A stretch of 64,000 bases of DNA from the NCBI GenBank assembly GCA_003443635.1, contig CP031964.1, forward strand, positions 434,001-498,000. Reading direction: 5' to 3'. The first letter of the stretch is position 1. Every line of letters starts with the position of its first letter. The notes under the pieces were generated by a model. That model worked only from the letters and a program-made list of their open reading frames with translations. It did not search any database and had not been told where the DNA came from. Below, piece after piece: positions 37,021 through 46,161 of this stretch. The DNA is from Flavobacteriaceae bacterium (GTDB taxonomy: Bacteria; Bacteroidota; Bacteroidia; Flavobacteriales; Flavobacteriaceae). The position numbers and the translations under genes were made by a program.

Positions 37021-37866
37021 TTAGTTGGTTAAAAATTTTAAAATCAATGTGTTAATTTTATCTGGCTGCTCTTCTTGAATAAAATGTTTTGCTTCTAAAA
37101 GATGAATATACTCTTCTTGTAAATTTAAATCAGAAACTACACTATCTTTCATTTTATCAAGCACTAAAAAGCTATCGTATTTTCCCCAAATAAGAAGTTT
37201 TGGCATTTTTAAATTCTTAACCACAGCTTCATAATTAGGAAGATCAAAACATGTACTTGAAAAAAATTGATACATCGCTTTTGTTTTTCCTTCTAATAAG
37301 GGTTTTCTGTATCCTCGTAGAGCTGCTTTAGATAAATTATTATGTAATAAGCCACTATTAAAAAGCCCTTTTAGCATTGCATTAGTAGAAATTCCATTGC
37401 TATATAAAGCCATAATAAAGCGTGTTAAAAACCCTTTTTCTAAACGAATAGGAGGATTAAAACCTGCATCATAAATAATAGTATTTAATATAATTAATCG
37501 TTTTACACGATGTGCATTTTCTTTTAAAAGCTCCCAGGTCCATAAACCACCAGCATCATGAAATACATGATTCCAAGATTCAATATTTAAACCATTCATT
37601 AACTCTAATAAACGATTGGCATGTTGTGAAGGCTCATAAACTTCATACCCACTGGGTGATGCACTGGCTCCAAATCCCAGCATATCTGGAGCAATTACAC
37701 GATGTGTTTGCGCCAATCCATTTATCATTTTACGATAAAGCCATGATGAGGTTGGTATACCGTGTAATAATACAATAACTTCCCCTTCTCCTTTATCTAT
37801 GTATTTTAATTCGCCTTGAGAAGATTGAAAAGATTTTTGTTCTGATCGAAATTGCGAATAAATCAT
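37021..37866 (-). CDS. Alpha/beta hydrolase, aspartate-nucleophile type
   Basis: A 281-residue alpha/beta hydrolase. The oxyanion strand reads 'LLHGIPTSSWLYRKM' (about residues 33-47). At the nucleophile elbow the sequence is 'FHDAGGLWTW', with Asp rather than Ser, as in haloalkane dehalogenases and epoxide hydrolases. 'LIWGKYDSFL' supplies the acid and 'EAKHFIQEEQP' the histidine. The exact substrate is not deducible. It is convergent with the MFS gene and lies 9 bases downstream of lpxH. Confidence 0.85.
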   Translation of the reverse strand: MIYSQFRSEQKSFQSSQGELKYIDKGEGEVIVLLHGIPTSSWLYRKMINGLAQTHRVIAPDMLGFGASASPSGYEVYEPSQHANRLLELMNGLNIESWNHVFHDAGGLWTWELLKENAHRVKRLIILNTIIYDAGFNPPIRLEKGFLTRFIMALYSNGISTNAMLKGLFNSGLLHNNLSKAALRGYRKPLLEGKTKAMYQFFSSTCFDLPNYEAVVKNLKMPKLLIWGKYDSFLVLDKMKDSVVSDLNLQEEYIHLLEAKHFIQEEQPDKINTLILKFLTN

Positions 37867-37875
37867 AATAAATAA

Positions 37876-38631
37876 CTATTTATATTCTTTAAGCTCGAGT
37901 GTTTTACCGTTAAATTCGGCATAAGTATAATGTGTAATCCAATCACCGAGATTTGTGTATTTCGAATCCTGTTCTAATTGAATCTCTAATGGTAAATGGC
38001 GATGTCCAAATACAAAGTGATCACGATGCTTTTCTTGTAATTTCCTTTTACAATACTTTACTAGCCACTCTTTTTCTTCCCCTAAAAAAGTAATGTCTTC
38101 ATCACCAGAAATAAGCTTGTTTTTAACAGATAAATATTGTCCTAACTTAACACCTAGATCGGGATGTAACCATCTAAATAACCACTTGCTAAACGAGTTA
38201 GTAAATACTTTTTTCATGCGCTTATAACCTTTATCTCCAGGGCCTAAACCATCGCCATGACCAATAAAAAAAGTTTTGTCATTAAAAGTGAACTCTTGAG
38301 GGTTGTGATATACAGGGATGTTTAGTTCTTTTTCAAAATAATCATTCATCCATAGGTCGTGATTCCCAACAAAAAAGTAAATAGGAATTCCTGAATCTGA
38401 AATTTCTGCTAGTTTTCCCAAAGTTCGTGTAAATCCTTTAGGAACCACGGTCTTATATTCAAACCAAAAATCGAATAGATCGCCTAAAAGGAAAATTGCG
38501 GCTGCATCATATTTTATGGTATCTAACCAAGCAACAAATTTTTGTTCACGAGGTCTACTTTCTGCTGCTGTTGGTGCTCCTAGATGATTATCTGAGGAGA
38601 AATAAACTTTTTTTCCTTCGGGAATTTGCAT
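37876..38631 (-). CDS. lpxH: UDP-2,3-diacylglucosamine diphosphatase-type metallophosphoesterase
   Basis: A 251-residue calcineurin-like phosphoesterase. Metal-binding blocks are 'YFSSDNHLGAP' (about residues 10-20), 'LLGDLFDFWFEY' (about 47-58), 'FFVGNHDLWM' (about 83-92) and the late 'VFGHRHLPLE' (about 212-221). The GDLFDFW block is characteristic of LpxH, which releases UMP to form lipid X in lipid A synthesis at the inner membrane. The assignment to LpxH rather than another phosphoesterase is by family resemblance. Confidence 0.87.
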   Translation of the reverse strand: MQIPEGKKVYFSSDNHLGAPTAAESRPREQKFVAWLDTIKYDAAAIFLLGDLFDFWFEYKTVVPKGFTRTLGKLAEISDSGIPIYFFVGNHDLWMNDYFEKELNIPVYHNPQEFTFNDKTFFIGHGDGLGPGDKGYKRMKKVFTNSFSKWLFRWLHPDLGVKLGQYLSVKNKLISGDEDITFLGEEKEWLVKYCKRKLQEKHRDHFVFGHRHLPLEIQLEQDSKYTNLGDWITHYTYAEFNGKTLELKEYK

Positions 38632-38654
38632 TTGTAAATATAAAGAAAGTCATA

Positions 38655-38674
38655 ATTCCCACGAAGACAGGAAT
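38655..38674. repeat. Possible REP-like palindromic element (degenerate)
   Basis: ATTCC...GGAAT with a CGAAG core resembles the dispersed 'ATTCCTGCGAAGGCAGGAAT' elements seen in many bacterial genomes. It lies in the lpxH-queD gap and is followed by a T-rich stretch on the plus strand. Only one copy is in the window, so its repetitive nature is a guess. Confidence 0.3.
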
Positions 38675-38769
38675 CTTTTTTATTTTTTTGCAGTATTGGT
38701 TTTTACGCTTGAGATTAAGTGATTGTTAAAGCCTTCTGTTTATGATAGAAGTAATTTACAGAATCTAAC

Positions 38770-39222
38770 TTAATTATTATCTGACGCAAACCACTCTGCA
38801 AAAGAAGTATCTGTTTCTTGTAGTTTTATAGAGTGAAGCTTAATACCTTCTGGTAAACGAGCCTTTATTTTTTTTGCGAAATCAATAACCATACATTCGC
38901 TGGTAGGTTGGTAATTTACTAATAAAACATTGTGTCCTCGTCGCTCAAGTTCGCGAGCTAGCTCTACGTGAGGGGTATTTTTATTAAATACTGTAGCATG
39001 ATCAAAAATATCGACAATCTCTTCTTTAACAATAAGTTTTAGATCGGTAAAATCGATTACCATCCCGTATTTTACATTAGAAGTATCGGCAATAGGTTGT
39101 CCGATAACTGTTACTGCTAGTTTATAACTATGACCATGTACATTTTTACATTTACCGTCATAACCATAAAGAGCATGACCGGTTTCGAAAGAGAATTGTT
39201 TTGTAATACGAATGTTGCTCAT
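38770..39222 (-). CDS. queD: 6-carboxy-5,6,7,8-tetrahydropterin synthase
   Basis: A 150-residue PTPS-family enzyme of queuosine biosynthesis, converting dihydroneopterin triphosphate to carboxytetrahydropterin. The zinc-binding histidines appear in 'FETGHAL' (residue 16) and 'NVHGHSYKL' (about 29-31), with the catalytic Cys just before in 'GKCKNVHGH'. 'VIDFTDLK' and 'PTSECMVIDF' near 55 and 107 are typical; the latter carries the conserved Glu. No other queuosine genes are nearby. Confidence 0.92.
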   Translation of the reverse strand: MSNIRITKQFSFETGHALYGYDGKCKNVHGHSYKLAVTVIGQPIADTSNVKYGMVIDFTDLKLIVKEEIVDIFDHATVFNKNTPHVELARELERRGHNVLLVNYQPTSECMVIDFAKKIKARLPEGIKLHSIKLQETDTSFAEWFASDNN

Positions 39223-39248
39223 TGCTTAACTTTTGTAATGCAAAGATA

Positions 39249-39347
39249 CTATCTTCTTTTTCGTTTATTGATAAAATAAACAACGATTAAAACAATTCCT
39301 AAAATGAGAAAGAGACCATTACCGCCTAAAAAATTAAGAATATCCAT
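39249..39347 (-). CDS. Putative 32-residue single-pass membrane protein
   Basis: A short open frame with an ATG start: a short amphipathic start (MDILNFLGGNG), one hydrophobic helix (LFLILGIVLIVVYFI) and a basic tail (NKRKRR). The positive-inside pattern and exact helix length suggest a real membrane peptide. It lies in the gap between the MATE gene and queD, same strand as both. No homologue is known to me. Confidence 0.45.
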   Translation of the reverse strand: MDILNFLGGNGLFLILGIVLIVVYFINKRKRR

Positions 39348-39368
39348 TATATTTTGTTTTTTTCAAAG

Positions 39369-40697
39369 TTAAGTTTTTTGAGAAAGAGGGATAAATATTT
39401 TTCTAAATATTACAATTAGGGGAATGCCTCTGGCAATAATCCAAATAATAAGAGAAACAAAAATGGCATAAAGCTTATAGCCAAAACTATCTAAAAGTAA
39501 TAAAAACGGTATAAAAACAATAAAGGTTGAAAACAGTAAAATATTACGTAAATAATGAGTTTTACCAAGACCCTTAAAAATGCCATCAAAAATAAAAGCA
39601 ATAGCACAAAAGGGTTGCATTATTAAAACCACCCAAAATACTTTATAAAATTGCTTTAAAACCTCTGGATCTTTGCTAAAAATAATTCCGAGAGGGTAAT
39701 AAAGTATACTTCCAACAATAGCTAGAATAATTCCGATAACAATACCATACCTAATGAGTTGATTGCTTAATTGCAGCAATGTTTTATACTGCTTGCTACC
39801 TAGTAATTTTCCTGAAATAATATTGCCTGCACTGGCATAACCATCAATAATAAAAGCTCCTAAAAACCATAAATTAATAGCGATAGTATAAGCTGCAATA
39901 TATTCTTTTCCATAACTCGTGGCAAAAGAACTTCCAAAATATAATGTGACATTAAGTGCAACAGTACGTACAAACAAATTTGCTATCATTAATAAGAAAT
40001 TATTGATTTCTTTATTAAACGGGAAGCTAAGTCTAAGCGGGATAGATGTTTTTTTAAGTAAATAATACACCGAGAATAATGCCATTAATAATTGTGCTAC
40101 TACACTAGCATAAGCAGCTCCCTGAATGTGCATTGGAGCAATGTAACCATCAATACCATACACTAAAATAAAATCTAAAACAATATTTGCAACCGTACCA
40201 ATAATAGCAATTAACATAGGGTAATATGTATTTTGTAAACCTCTAAAAGTGCCAAAAACTGCAATAGTAAAAAGGGTAAACGGGAAACCAAACACACGTA
40301 TTTTATAATAATCTACACTATAATCTAAAATAAGGTCAGTAGCGTTGTAGAGTTTAAAAATAGGCTCTGCAAACGGATAAGTACCAATTATAATAAGGAT
40401 ACTTATTGAAGTTACAATTAAAATAGCTTGAGCAGGAAGGTTTTTAACTTCATCTATTTTTTCGGCACCTACATATTGTGAAACGATTGAAGATATGGCA
40501 CTTCGTGTTTGCCCGAGCACCCAAATAAGCATCGACAAAAAAGTAGTGACAATCCCTACAGCTGCTAAAGACTCTGTAGCATTAAGCTCAACATTTCCAA
40601 CAATAGCTGCATCTGTTAATGATAAAACAGGCTCCGACACTCCAGAAATTAATGCAGGAATCGCTAACTTATTAATATGTTTTAAGCTAATATTCAA
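39369..40697 (-). CDS. MATE-family efflux transporter (DinF-like)
   Basis: A 442-residue inner-membrane protein with about 12 hydrophobic helices in two halves. It opens with 'ISLKHINKLAIPALISGVSEP', the usual MATE/DinF start, and contains 'TDAAIVG' in helix 1 as in the family. MATE pumps export drugs or metabolites with Na+ or H+. The start chosen is TTG at 40697, whose TTGA overlaps the stop of the upstream acetyltransferase gene; another TTG at 40715 would add six residues. No ATG fits. Confidence 0.9.
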   Translation of the reverse strand: MNISLKHINKLAIPALISGVSEPVLSLTDAAIVGNVELNATESLAAVGIVTTFLSMLIWVLGQTRSAISSIVSQYVGAEKIDEVKNLPAQAILIVTSISILIIIGTYPFAEPIFKLYNATDLILDYSVDYYKIRVFGFPFTLFTIAVFGTFRGLQNTYYPMLIAIIGTVANIVLDFILVYGIDGYIAPMHIQGAAYASVVAQLLMALFSVYYLLKKTSIPLRLSFPFNKEINNFLLMIANLFVRTVALNVTLYFGSSFATSYGKEYIAAYTIAINLWFLGAFIIDGYASAGNIISGKLLGSKQYKTLLQLSNQLIRYGIVIGIILAIVGSILYYPLGIIFSKDPEVLKQFYKVFWVVLIMQPFCAIAFIFDGIFKGLGKTHYLRNILLFSTFIVFIPFLLLLDSFGYKLYAIFVSLIIWIIARGIPLIVIFRKIFIPLSQKT

Positions 40698-41194
40698 AAG
40701 ACGTATTCGTAGCAATAAAAGTCGTGCTCACTTTGCTTAGGATAATGAATAATCTCTAAACGTTGGTAACCTCGTTGTTCATAAAATTTCTGATTGCTTT
40801 TATTTTGAGAAAAAGTATCGAGGCGTACAGAAGTATAATTGTTAGTTTTAGCATATTGCTCTGCAAAAGTCATGAGTTGCTGAGCAAAACCTTGTTTTTG
40901 GTAGTTTGGATGCACAGCTAAACGATGGATATAAACATTATTATTGTTAGGAGTTAACCATTTTACAGGGCGGTACTCTTCGTCAACGTAAGTTGAAATT
41001 ACCACACAACCTATAATAGCGTTCTGATGTTCCAAAAGATAAAGCTCATCTCTATTAATGTCATTCTCAAAAGCTTTACGACTTGGATATATATCATTCC
41101 ACTGATAAATACCTTTACTAATTAAGAATTGAGCACAATCTTGAGTTATTTTTAAAATCGAATCAATATCTTTAAGAGTCGCTTTACGAATCAT
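40694..41194 (-). CDS. GNAT-family N-acetyltransferase
   Basis: A 166-residue acetyltransferase. Motif A is clear in 'VYIHRLAVHPNYQKQGFAQQL' (given here in part: 'LAVHPNYQKQGFAQ', about residues 93-106), which binds the acetyl-CoA pyrophosphate, and 'VRLDTFSQNKSNQKFYEQRGY' provides motif B. Substrate not predictable. It shares a four-base overlap with the MATE gene, so the two are translationally coupled; joint roles in resistance would be speculation. Confidence 0.88.
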   Translation of the reverse strand: MIRKATLKDIDSILKITQDCAQFLISKGIYQWNDIYPSRKAFENDINRDELYLLEHQNAIIGCVVISTYVDEEYRPVKWLTPNNNNVYIHRLAVHPNYQKQGFAQQLMTFAEQYAKTNNYTSVRLDTFSQNKSNQKFYEQRGYQRLEIIHYPKQSEHDFYCYEYVF

Positions 41195-41252
41195 TTTTAA
41201 TGTTTATTTTTGTAAAAAATTTCGCGTAAAGTTAGTTTTTAAATCTTTGATT

Positions 41253-42047
41253 ATGAAGAATATTTTAGTTCCTATTGGTAATTCTAAAAATGTACTAAGC
41301 CATTTGCAGTATGCTATTGATTTTGCGGCATCTTTTGGCGCTACATTATATTTAGTACAAGTATATAATGTTTATGCCAAAGCAGGTACGATGATTAAAG
41401 TAGACGATATTTTAGAACGTGAAGGTCAAGTTTATTTAAATGAACTTATAGAAAAGGTAGATACCAAAAACGTAACAATTATCCCCAGAACCATAAAAGG
41501 CAGTTTGGTAGATACTTTAGAGTTAGCCGCAAAGAAAGCAGATATTGATTTAATTTTAATCGAACCAAGAACAACGTCTATAAAAGATGAAGTGTTTTTG
41601 GGGAAAACATCAGGAAGAATTATTAAAAAAACCAATATACCTGCATTAATCGTCCCTGATAATTATACGTTTAAACCGGTTAATAAAATTTTAATGGCTG
41701 TAAAATCTGCCATCATTAAAAAAACGGGGGTTTTAAACCCATTACAAGTATTAAAAGCACATTTTGAAGCTACAGTAAATCTATTATTAGTAAAAACGCC
41801 ATACCATAAAGAAGGTGATTTTGAAATTAACACAGAACTATCAGGAATAATTACAGATACTACAAAAACAGAAAACGCTACAACATTTCAAGGAGTTTTA
41901 GAGCATTACCAATCTAACGCTCCAGACATGCTTTGTGTGGTACGTCGTAAGCGAGGATTTTTTACCAAAAAATGGGAGAAAAATACCATCCTAAAAAAGC
42001 AATTTCACAGCTCTATACCAGTTTTAGTATTAAGAGGGCTTAAATAG
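41253..42047 (+). CDS. Universal stress protein family protein
   Basis: A 264-residue protein. The first half is a UspA domain ('KNILVPIGNSKNVLSHLQYAI' start, shown here in part as ILVPIGNSKN; 'DLILIEPRTTS' and 'SGRIIKKTNIPALIVP' end). The second half has the length and closing sequence ('HSSIPVLVLRG') of a degenerate second Usp domain. The ATG at 41253 was preferred to an in-frame TTG two codons upstream. It is divergent from the GNAT gene. Confidence 0.87.
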   Translation: MKNILVPIGNSKNVLSHLQYAIDFAASFGATLYLVQVYNVYAKAGTMIKVDDILEREGQVYLNELIEKVDTKNVTIIPRTIKGSLVDTLELAAKKADIDLILIEPRTTSIKDEVFLGKTSGRIIKKTNIPALIVPDNYTFKPVNKILMAVKSAIIKKTGVLNPLQVLKAHFEATVNLLLVKTPYHKEGDFEINTELSGIITDTTKTENATTFQGVLEHYQSNAPDMLCVVRRKRGFFTKKWEKNTILKKQFHSSIPVLVLRGLK

Positions 42048-42245
42048 TTTTTAAGATAGTAGTATTTGCAAAAAAAGGGAATGTTCTTTCTTTTTAAAAT
42101 GAAATCCACGAAGGAGATTCACGAATTCCTATATATCAAATAAATATGTATGAGTAAAGAACCAAAGAAAACTTTCCACTATATATTACACAAAACAAGC
42201 AGCCCGTTAAGACTGCTTGATTGCTTGGATGATATTGTTTATTAA
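42048..42245. other. Intergenic stretch without recognised gene
   Basis: No coding frame with plausible composition was seen. The only structure is a 7-bp hairpin, CAAGCAG (42196-42202) with CTGCTTG (42213-42219), without a T-tract. It lies between the Usp stop and the end of the frame-broken small gene. Confidence 0.5.
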
Positions 42246-42486
42246 CTAATCTGTTTTATTATTTAAAGAATCTCTACTTTCTGTTATTATTTTCTGTATA
42301 GAATCTAAAGGGTTTATATTTTTTTCTTTCAAATCTGAATTGATATTCTCTACAGCCTTAATTGTTTCAACTGAAGCTTCTCCAAACCCAACAGATATTC
42401 TATAATAAAAAATCCCTATTGAAACTAATGCTAATATTATTATAGAAATAAATGTAATCCTAATCTTTTTCTTGTGTGAATTTCAT
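42246..42486 (-). pseudogene. Small membrane-protein gene with apparent frameshift after codon ~7
   Basis: An ATG overlaps the upstream hydrolase stop (ATGA at 42483-42486), as expected for a coupled gene, but its frame stops after eight codons. One base shift in or near the AAAAA run at about 42464-42468 restores a frame of about 79 codons in total with a clear hydrophobic helix ('ITFISIIILALVSIGIFYY') and a charged tail to a TAG at 42246-42248. The shifted frame has no ATG, GTG or TTG of its own. The interval is 241 bases, one more than 80 codons. This is either a disrupted gene, a sequencing error in a homopolymer or an unusual start. Confidence 0.5.
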
Positions 42487-43328
42487 CTTATTAAAAACTG
42501 AAGACTCTTATTTACAACTTTTAGCAAGTCTTTTGGCAAATTATTTTCTTTCCAAGGATGTGAAGCACCAAAAACATGATTTGCATTTTCAATAATAAAT
42601 AATTCACTATTAAGATTCCATAAATGTAATGCTTCTGCCTCTTTATGAGAAACAGCTATATCATTTGTACCGTGAATAATAAGATGAGGAATAGTTAATT
42701 GCTTTATCGCTCGTTTAATAGTTAATCGTTTTTCATTAGTTTTAAAATTTTCGAAAAACTGATAGTAATGTGGCATTTGTTGTTTAGTACGGCCATTGAT
42801 AACATAAAAAACACCATCGTTTTGCCATTGTTTTAAAGCATTACCTTTAATAAACCTGCTTCCATAATCGCAAACAGATGCCCAAGTAATTAAATTAGTA
42901 ACTCGAGGATCTTCTTCTGCTTTTATTGCTACAATACCTCCACCACGTGAATGACCCATTAAAGTAACGTTAATTGGGTTAATTTCAGAATTTATAGAGA
43001 TAGTATCAGATAGAGAATAATTAATAATATCGTTTAAGTCATCTAACTCTAAAGAATAATTATTAGTAGCAAAGGCATCTAAATCGGGAAAATCAATAGG
43101 TTGCTCTATAGTACCTCCGTTATGAGAAAAGTTAAATTTTATAAATACAAACCCCGCTTCTGCAAAAGCTTTAGCAACCAAATCCCAAGCGCCCCAATCT
43201 TTAAACCCTTTATAGCCATGACAAAAAATAACCAAAGGTTTTTTCTTTTCAGAAGTTTTATAAAAAGCATCCCATGATATGGGTTTTTTGCCAGTTCTTT
43301 TTAAGACATTGTTTTTAAGAATAATCAT
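42483..43328 (-). CDS. Alpha/beta hydrolase (dienelactone hydrolase-like)
   Basis: A 281-residue serine hydrolase. Nucleophile elbow 'LMGHSRGGG' near residues 123-131, acid in 'IIHGTNDIAVS' near 218, His in 'ENANHVFGASHPW' near 254. The N-terminal 'LVIFCHGYKGFKDWG' supplies the oxyanion region. It overlaps the AddB-like stop by ATGA and the small broken gene by ATGA, so the three form one translationally coupled unit. No signal peptide. Substrate unknown. Confidence 0.87.
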   Translation of the reverse strand: MIILKNNVLKRTGKKPISWDAFYKTSEKKKPLVIFCHGYKGFKDWGAWDLVAKAFAEAGFVFIKFNFSHNGGTIEQPIDFPDLDAFATNNYSLELDDLNDIINYSLSDTISINSEINPINVTLMGHSRGGGIVAIKAEEDPRVTNLITWASVCDYGSRFIKGNALKQWQNDGVFYVINGRTKQQMPHYYQFFENFKTNEKRLTIKRAIKQLTIPHLIIHGTNDIAVSHKEAEALHLWNLNSELFIIENANHVFGASHPWKENNLPKDLLKVVNKSLQFLIR

Positions 43329-46084
43329 AACTCTTTTTCTATAAAATCAATATTAGGATTACAAATTTCTATAATTAGTGCTTTTAATTCATTATAAAAT
43401 GCATCAAGAGTTTCTGATGTAATATTAAAATCTTTTTTAGCATGGGCTCCAAGTCTGTCTTTTTTTGCAAATTTTAAAAACCCAGCATTTAAATTTTTAA
43501 ATGAAATGATCCCTACTTCAATAGGAAAATTTAACGACTTTCGTTTATGCATCATAAATGCATACATTAATATTTGAAAACTCTTGCTGTATTTGTCGTA
43601 ATCAGTTGTGATGTCTTCCCAATTAACAATTTCAACTTTACCTTGTTCTACTTTCCCTGATTTATAATCAATAATACGAAGCTTACCATTAAACTCATCT
43701 ACTCGATCTACTTTTCCATTTACAGTTATAGGGAAATTTAATTCAGGAATAGAAATAGGAATTTGTAAATCGGTTTCAATTTCAATAATTTTAATTGTAT
43801 TCCCTTTTTTAATGTGATCTCTCTCTGTATTTAAAAAGTTAGAGATATAACGTTTGGCAATTTCAAAAATGATTAAATTCTTACCTTGGGTTAAAGTACC
43901 TTCTTTATAAATGGTTTTAAAATGATGTGTTACCATTTTGTTTATATTTAAATGCATAGCATCTAAATGGTCTATAGTTAAAAAATGGCCTTCAATAGGT
44001 TTATAAAAATCTTCTAATGTATTGTGTATAACAGTTCCTAATGTATTTGCAGCTACAACTTCTTCTACAGTTTCCTCTTCACGAATACCTAATATCTTTT
44101 GATAATAAAAATCTATAGGATTTCGAATATAATTAGATAAAGAAGATGGAGAAAACCCTTTTAAGGCTAATGATCTAATTTTTTTTAAAACGGATTCATT
44201 TTTTAAAATCACCTCACTGAACTTTTTAATTTGAGGAGTTTTTGGAGTAATAATAGTTTGATTTAACTTGTGAATGCCTTCAATTTCTAATTGCGTTATA
44301 AACCTGCTTTTTTCATTACCGTTTAAGACGTCGGGTTCTGTATTGTATAAAACGTATACATTTTTAGCGCGTTGAATTAATCTGTAAAAATGATAAGTAT
44401 AAACCGCATCTTTTTCTTTGTAAGTTGGCAATCCATTTTCGAGTTTTACATCAAAAGGAATAAATGAATTATTGCTTTTTCCAGAAGGAAGAATACCTTC
44501 GTTTACCGATGAAATAATAACAGTTTCAAAATCCAAAACACGAGATTCTAACATTCCCATTATTTGAAGACCTTGTAAAGGTTTACCTTGAAAATCTAAA
44601 GTTTCTGAGCTTAAAAGCTCTTTATATATAGTATAAATTGCTCTAATATTTGTAGCATATTTATAAGTGACATTTAACGTGTTGAGCATGTTAAATACTT
44701 CGTTAAAACGATAGAGATACTCTAAGCTAAGGAGGTTTTTATCCTTATCTAGATCTAAGCGCTCTTTCATTAAAACCATTAACTTTAAGCATTGTTGTAA
44801 CGTTATATTAGAGTCATTTTTCCAAGTATTAAATAGAAGTGAAGTAATTACTAAATTCTCTTTAGATAACTCCTTTAATTTATCTGTAGAAATAAATAAG
44901 AAGTTATTTGTACGAATACTGTCGATTATTTTTTCGGCATTATCTTCACCTTCAGCTAAGTATAAAGGTCTAACAAAAGGATGTGAAATAATAGCAATAA
45001 CATCTTTATAATATAATGAATCTGTATGATGCATTTGCAACTGAAATAACTGCTCAAATAATGATGCTAAAGGGATAGATTTTAATGGAAATCCCATAGT
45101 AATATTTAGAGCATCTATACTATTGGGTATAGAGTTTAAAACAGGAATTAGTAAATTTTCGTCACTTAAAACTATAGCTGTATTATTTAGTGTAGGATTT
45201 ACTTTTTTAAAACCCTCTAAAATATTACCTATATATTTTGCTTGCCCTATATTTTTTGGAACTCCTACTACCGAAATATTTTTTTCTTTAGAGTAGTTAT
45301 CTGCAAGCCAATTAAAAGGGTTATTGTAAAAGTATTTCCAATTAACTTTATGTTGTTTTAAGAATAAGCTTGCATCGTGATTTTTAGCATTAAAAAAAGT
45401 AATATCTGTATCCCAGTAAATTTCTGCTAACTGATTGTGAAGTAACTCCTGTATGATGGTGGATTCAGCAGTATTTAACGCATTAAAACCAATAAAAATG
45501 TGTTGTTTTCTTGAGTTTGCTTGAATATAATTCTCTAAGTTTTCAACACTTTCTCTATAAATTAAACCTTGATATCCAATTCCAGTAGTTATTAATACAT
45601 CACTTAAATTTTTATAATATTGCTTAAGCTGCTTCCAAAACAGTAAATAGTTTTTAATAAGAGGTGTTTGATTACTTTCTAGAGACCAATGATTAGTTTC
45701 TTGAATAGCATTTAAATAATCAAAAATTTGCTCTTGTGGAATTAAATATCGATCTATTTCGTTAAAATCTTGAAGGATTATTTGAGCCCATTTTGAAAAA
45801 GTATCAAATGATTCAATATTTTCTTTTGGAGTAATTTTAAGGTATATTTCATAAAATTTAAAAAGAAGCTCTGTATTAGTAATTTGTTTTAATTGAGATA
45901 ACTCTTCTACAAACTCCTCAATACTCAAAATCTCTGGAGCGAAAATTGTTTGAGAAACTAATTTTGATAGTTCGTGTTTTAAAAAATTACCAGCGCGTTT
46001 ACTTGGTAATATAAAAGTAAGCTGAGAAAAATCAACTTCTTTTTTTTGAAGTGATATTAATACATCGTTTATAAAACTAGTCAT
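43325..46084 (-). CDS. AddB-like PD-(D/E)XK nuclease, inactivated helicase
   Basis: A 919-residue protein. The N-terminal two thirds have the AddB/RecB-like fold without a Walker A; 'LTFILPSKRAGNFLKHEL' is at residues 22-39. The C-terminal PD-(D/E)XK nuclease is marked by 'NGKVDRVDEFNGKLRIIDYKSG' (quoted here only as KVDRVDEF and IIDYKSG, about residues 795-820). The end of the gene is coupled to a hydrolase by ATGA. It is the natural partner of the AddA-like protein encoded at 48868-51993 for double-strand-break resection, although the two genes are separated by ompA and kbl. Confidence 0.85.
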   Translation of the reverse strand: MTSFINDVLISLQKKEVDFSQLTFILPSKRAGNFLKHELSKLVSQTIFAPEILSIEEFVEELSQLKQITNTELLFKFYEIYLKITPKENIESFDTFSKWAQIILQDFNEIDRYLIPQEQIFDYLNAIQETNHWSLESNQTPLIKNYLLFWKQLKQYYKNLSDVLITTGIGYQGLIYRESVENLENYIQANSRKQHIFIGFNALNTAESTIIQELLHNQLAEIYWDTDITFFNAKNHDASLFLKQHKVNWKYFYNNPFNWLADNYSKEKNISVVGVPKNIGQAKYIGNILEGFKKVNPTLNNTAIVLSDENLLIPVLNSIPNSIDALNITMGFPLKSIPLASLFEQLFQLQMHHTDSLYYKDVIAIISHPFVRPLYLAEGEDNAEKIIDSIRTNNFLFISTDKLKELSKENLVITSLLFNTWKNDSNITLQQCLKLMVLMKERLDLDKDKNLLSLEYLYRFNEVFNMLNTLNVTYKYATNIRAIYTIYKELLSSETLDFQGKPLQGLQIMGMLESRVLDFETVIISSVNEGILPSGKSNNSFIPFDVKLENGLPTYKEKDAVYTYHFYRLIQRAKNVYVLYNTEPDVLNGNEKSRFITQLEIEGIHKLNQTIITPKTPQIKKFSEVILKNESVLKKIRSLALKGFSPSSLSNYIRNPIDFYYQKILGIREEETVEEVVAANTLGTVIHNTLEDFYKPIEGHFLTIDHLDAMHLNINKMVTHHFKTIYKEGTLTQGKNLIIFEIAKRYISNFLNTERDHIKKGNTIKIIEIETDLQIPISIPELNFPITVNGKVDRVDEFNGKLRIIDYKSGKVEQGKVEIVNWEDITTDYDKYSKSFQILMYAFMMHKRKSLNFPIEVGIISFKNLNAGFLKFAKKDRLGAHAKKDFNITSETLDAFYNELKALIIEICNPNIDFIEKEL

Positions 46085-46096
46085 CGTATAAAAATA

Positions 46097-46127
46097 AAAA
46101 ACGCTTCGATAATTCGAAGCGTTTTTC
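46097..46127 (-). terminator. Intrinsic terminator of the ompA-like gene
   Basis: ACGCTTCGA (46101-46109) and TCGAAGCGT (46114-46122) form a perfect 9-bp stem with a TAAT loop and A/T-rich flanks on both sides. It lies downstream of the OmpA gene and upstream of the AddB-like gene on the minus strand. Confidence 0.85.
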
Positions 46128-46161
46128 TATTTTATATTATTTATTAAAGTTGCTTTTAAAC

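Noticed and set aside
42196..42219. Terminator of the universal stress protein gene
   Set aside because: The 7-bp hairpin has no T-tract and lies about 150 bases after the stop.
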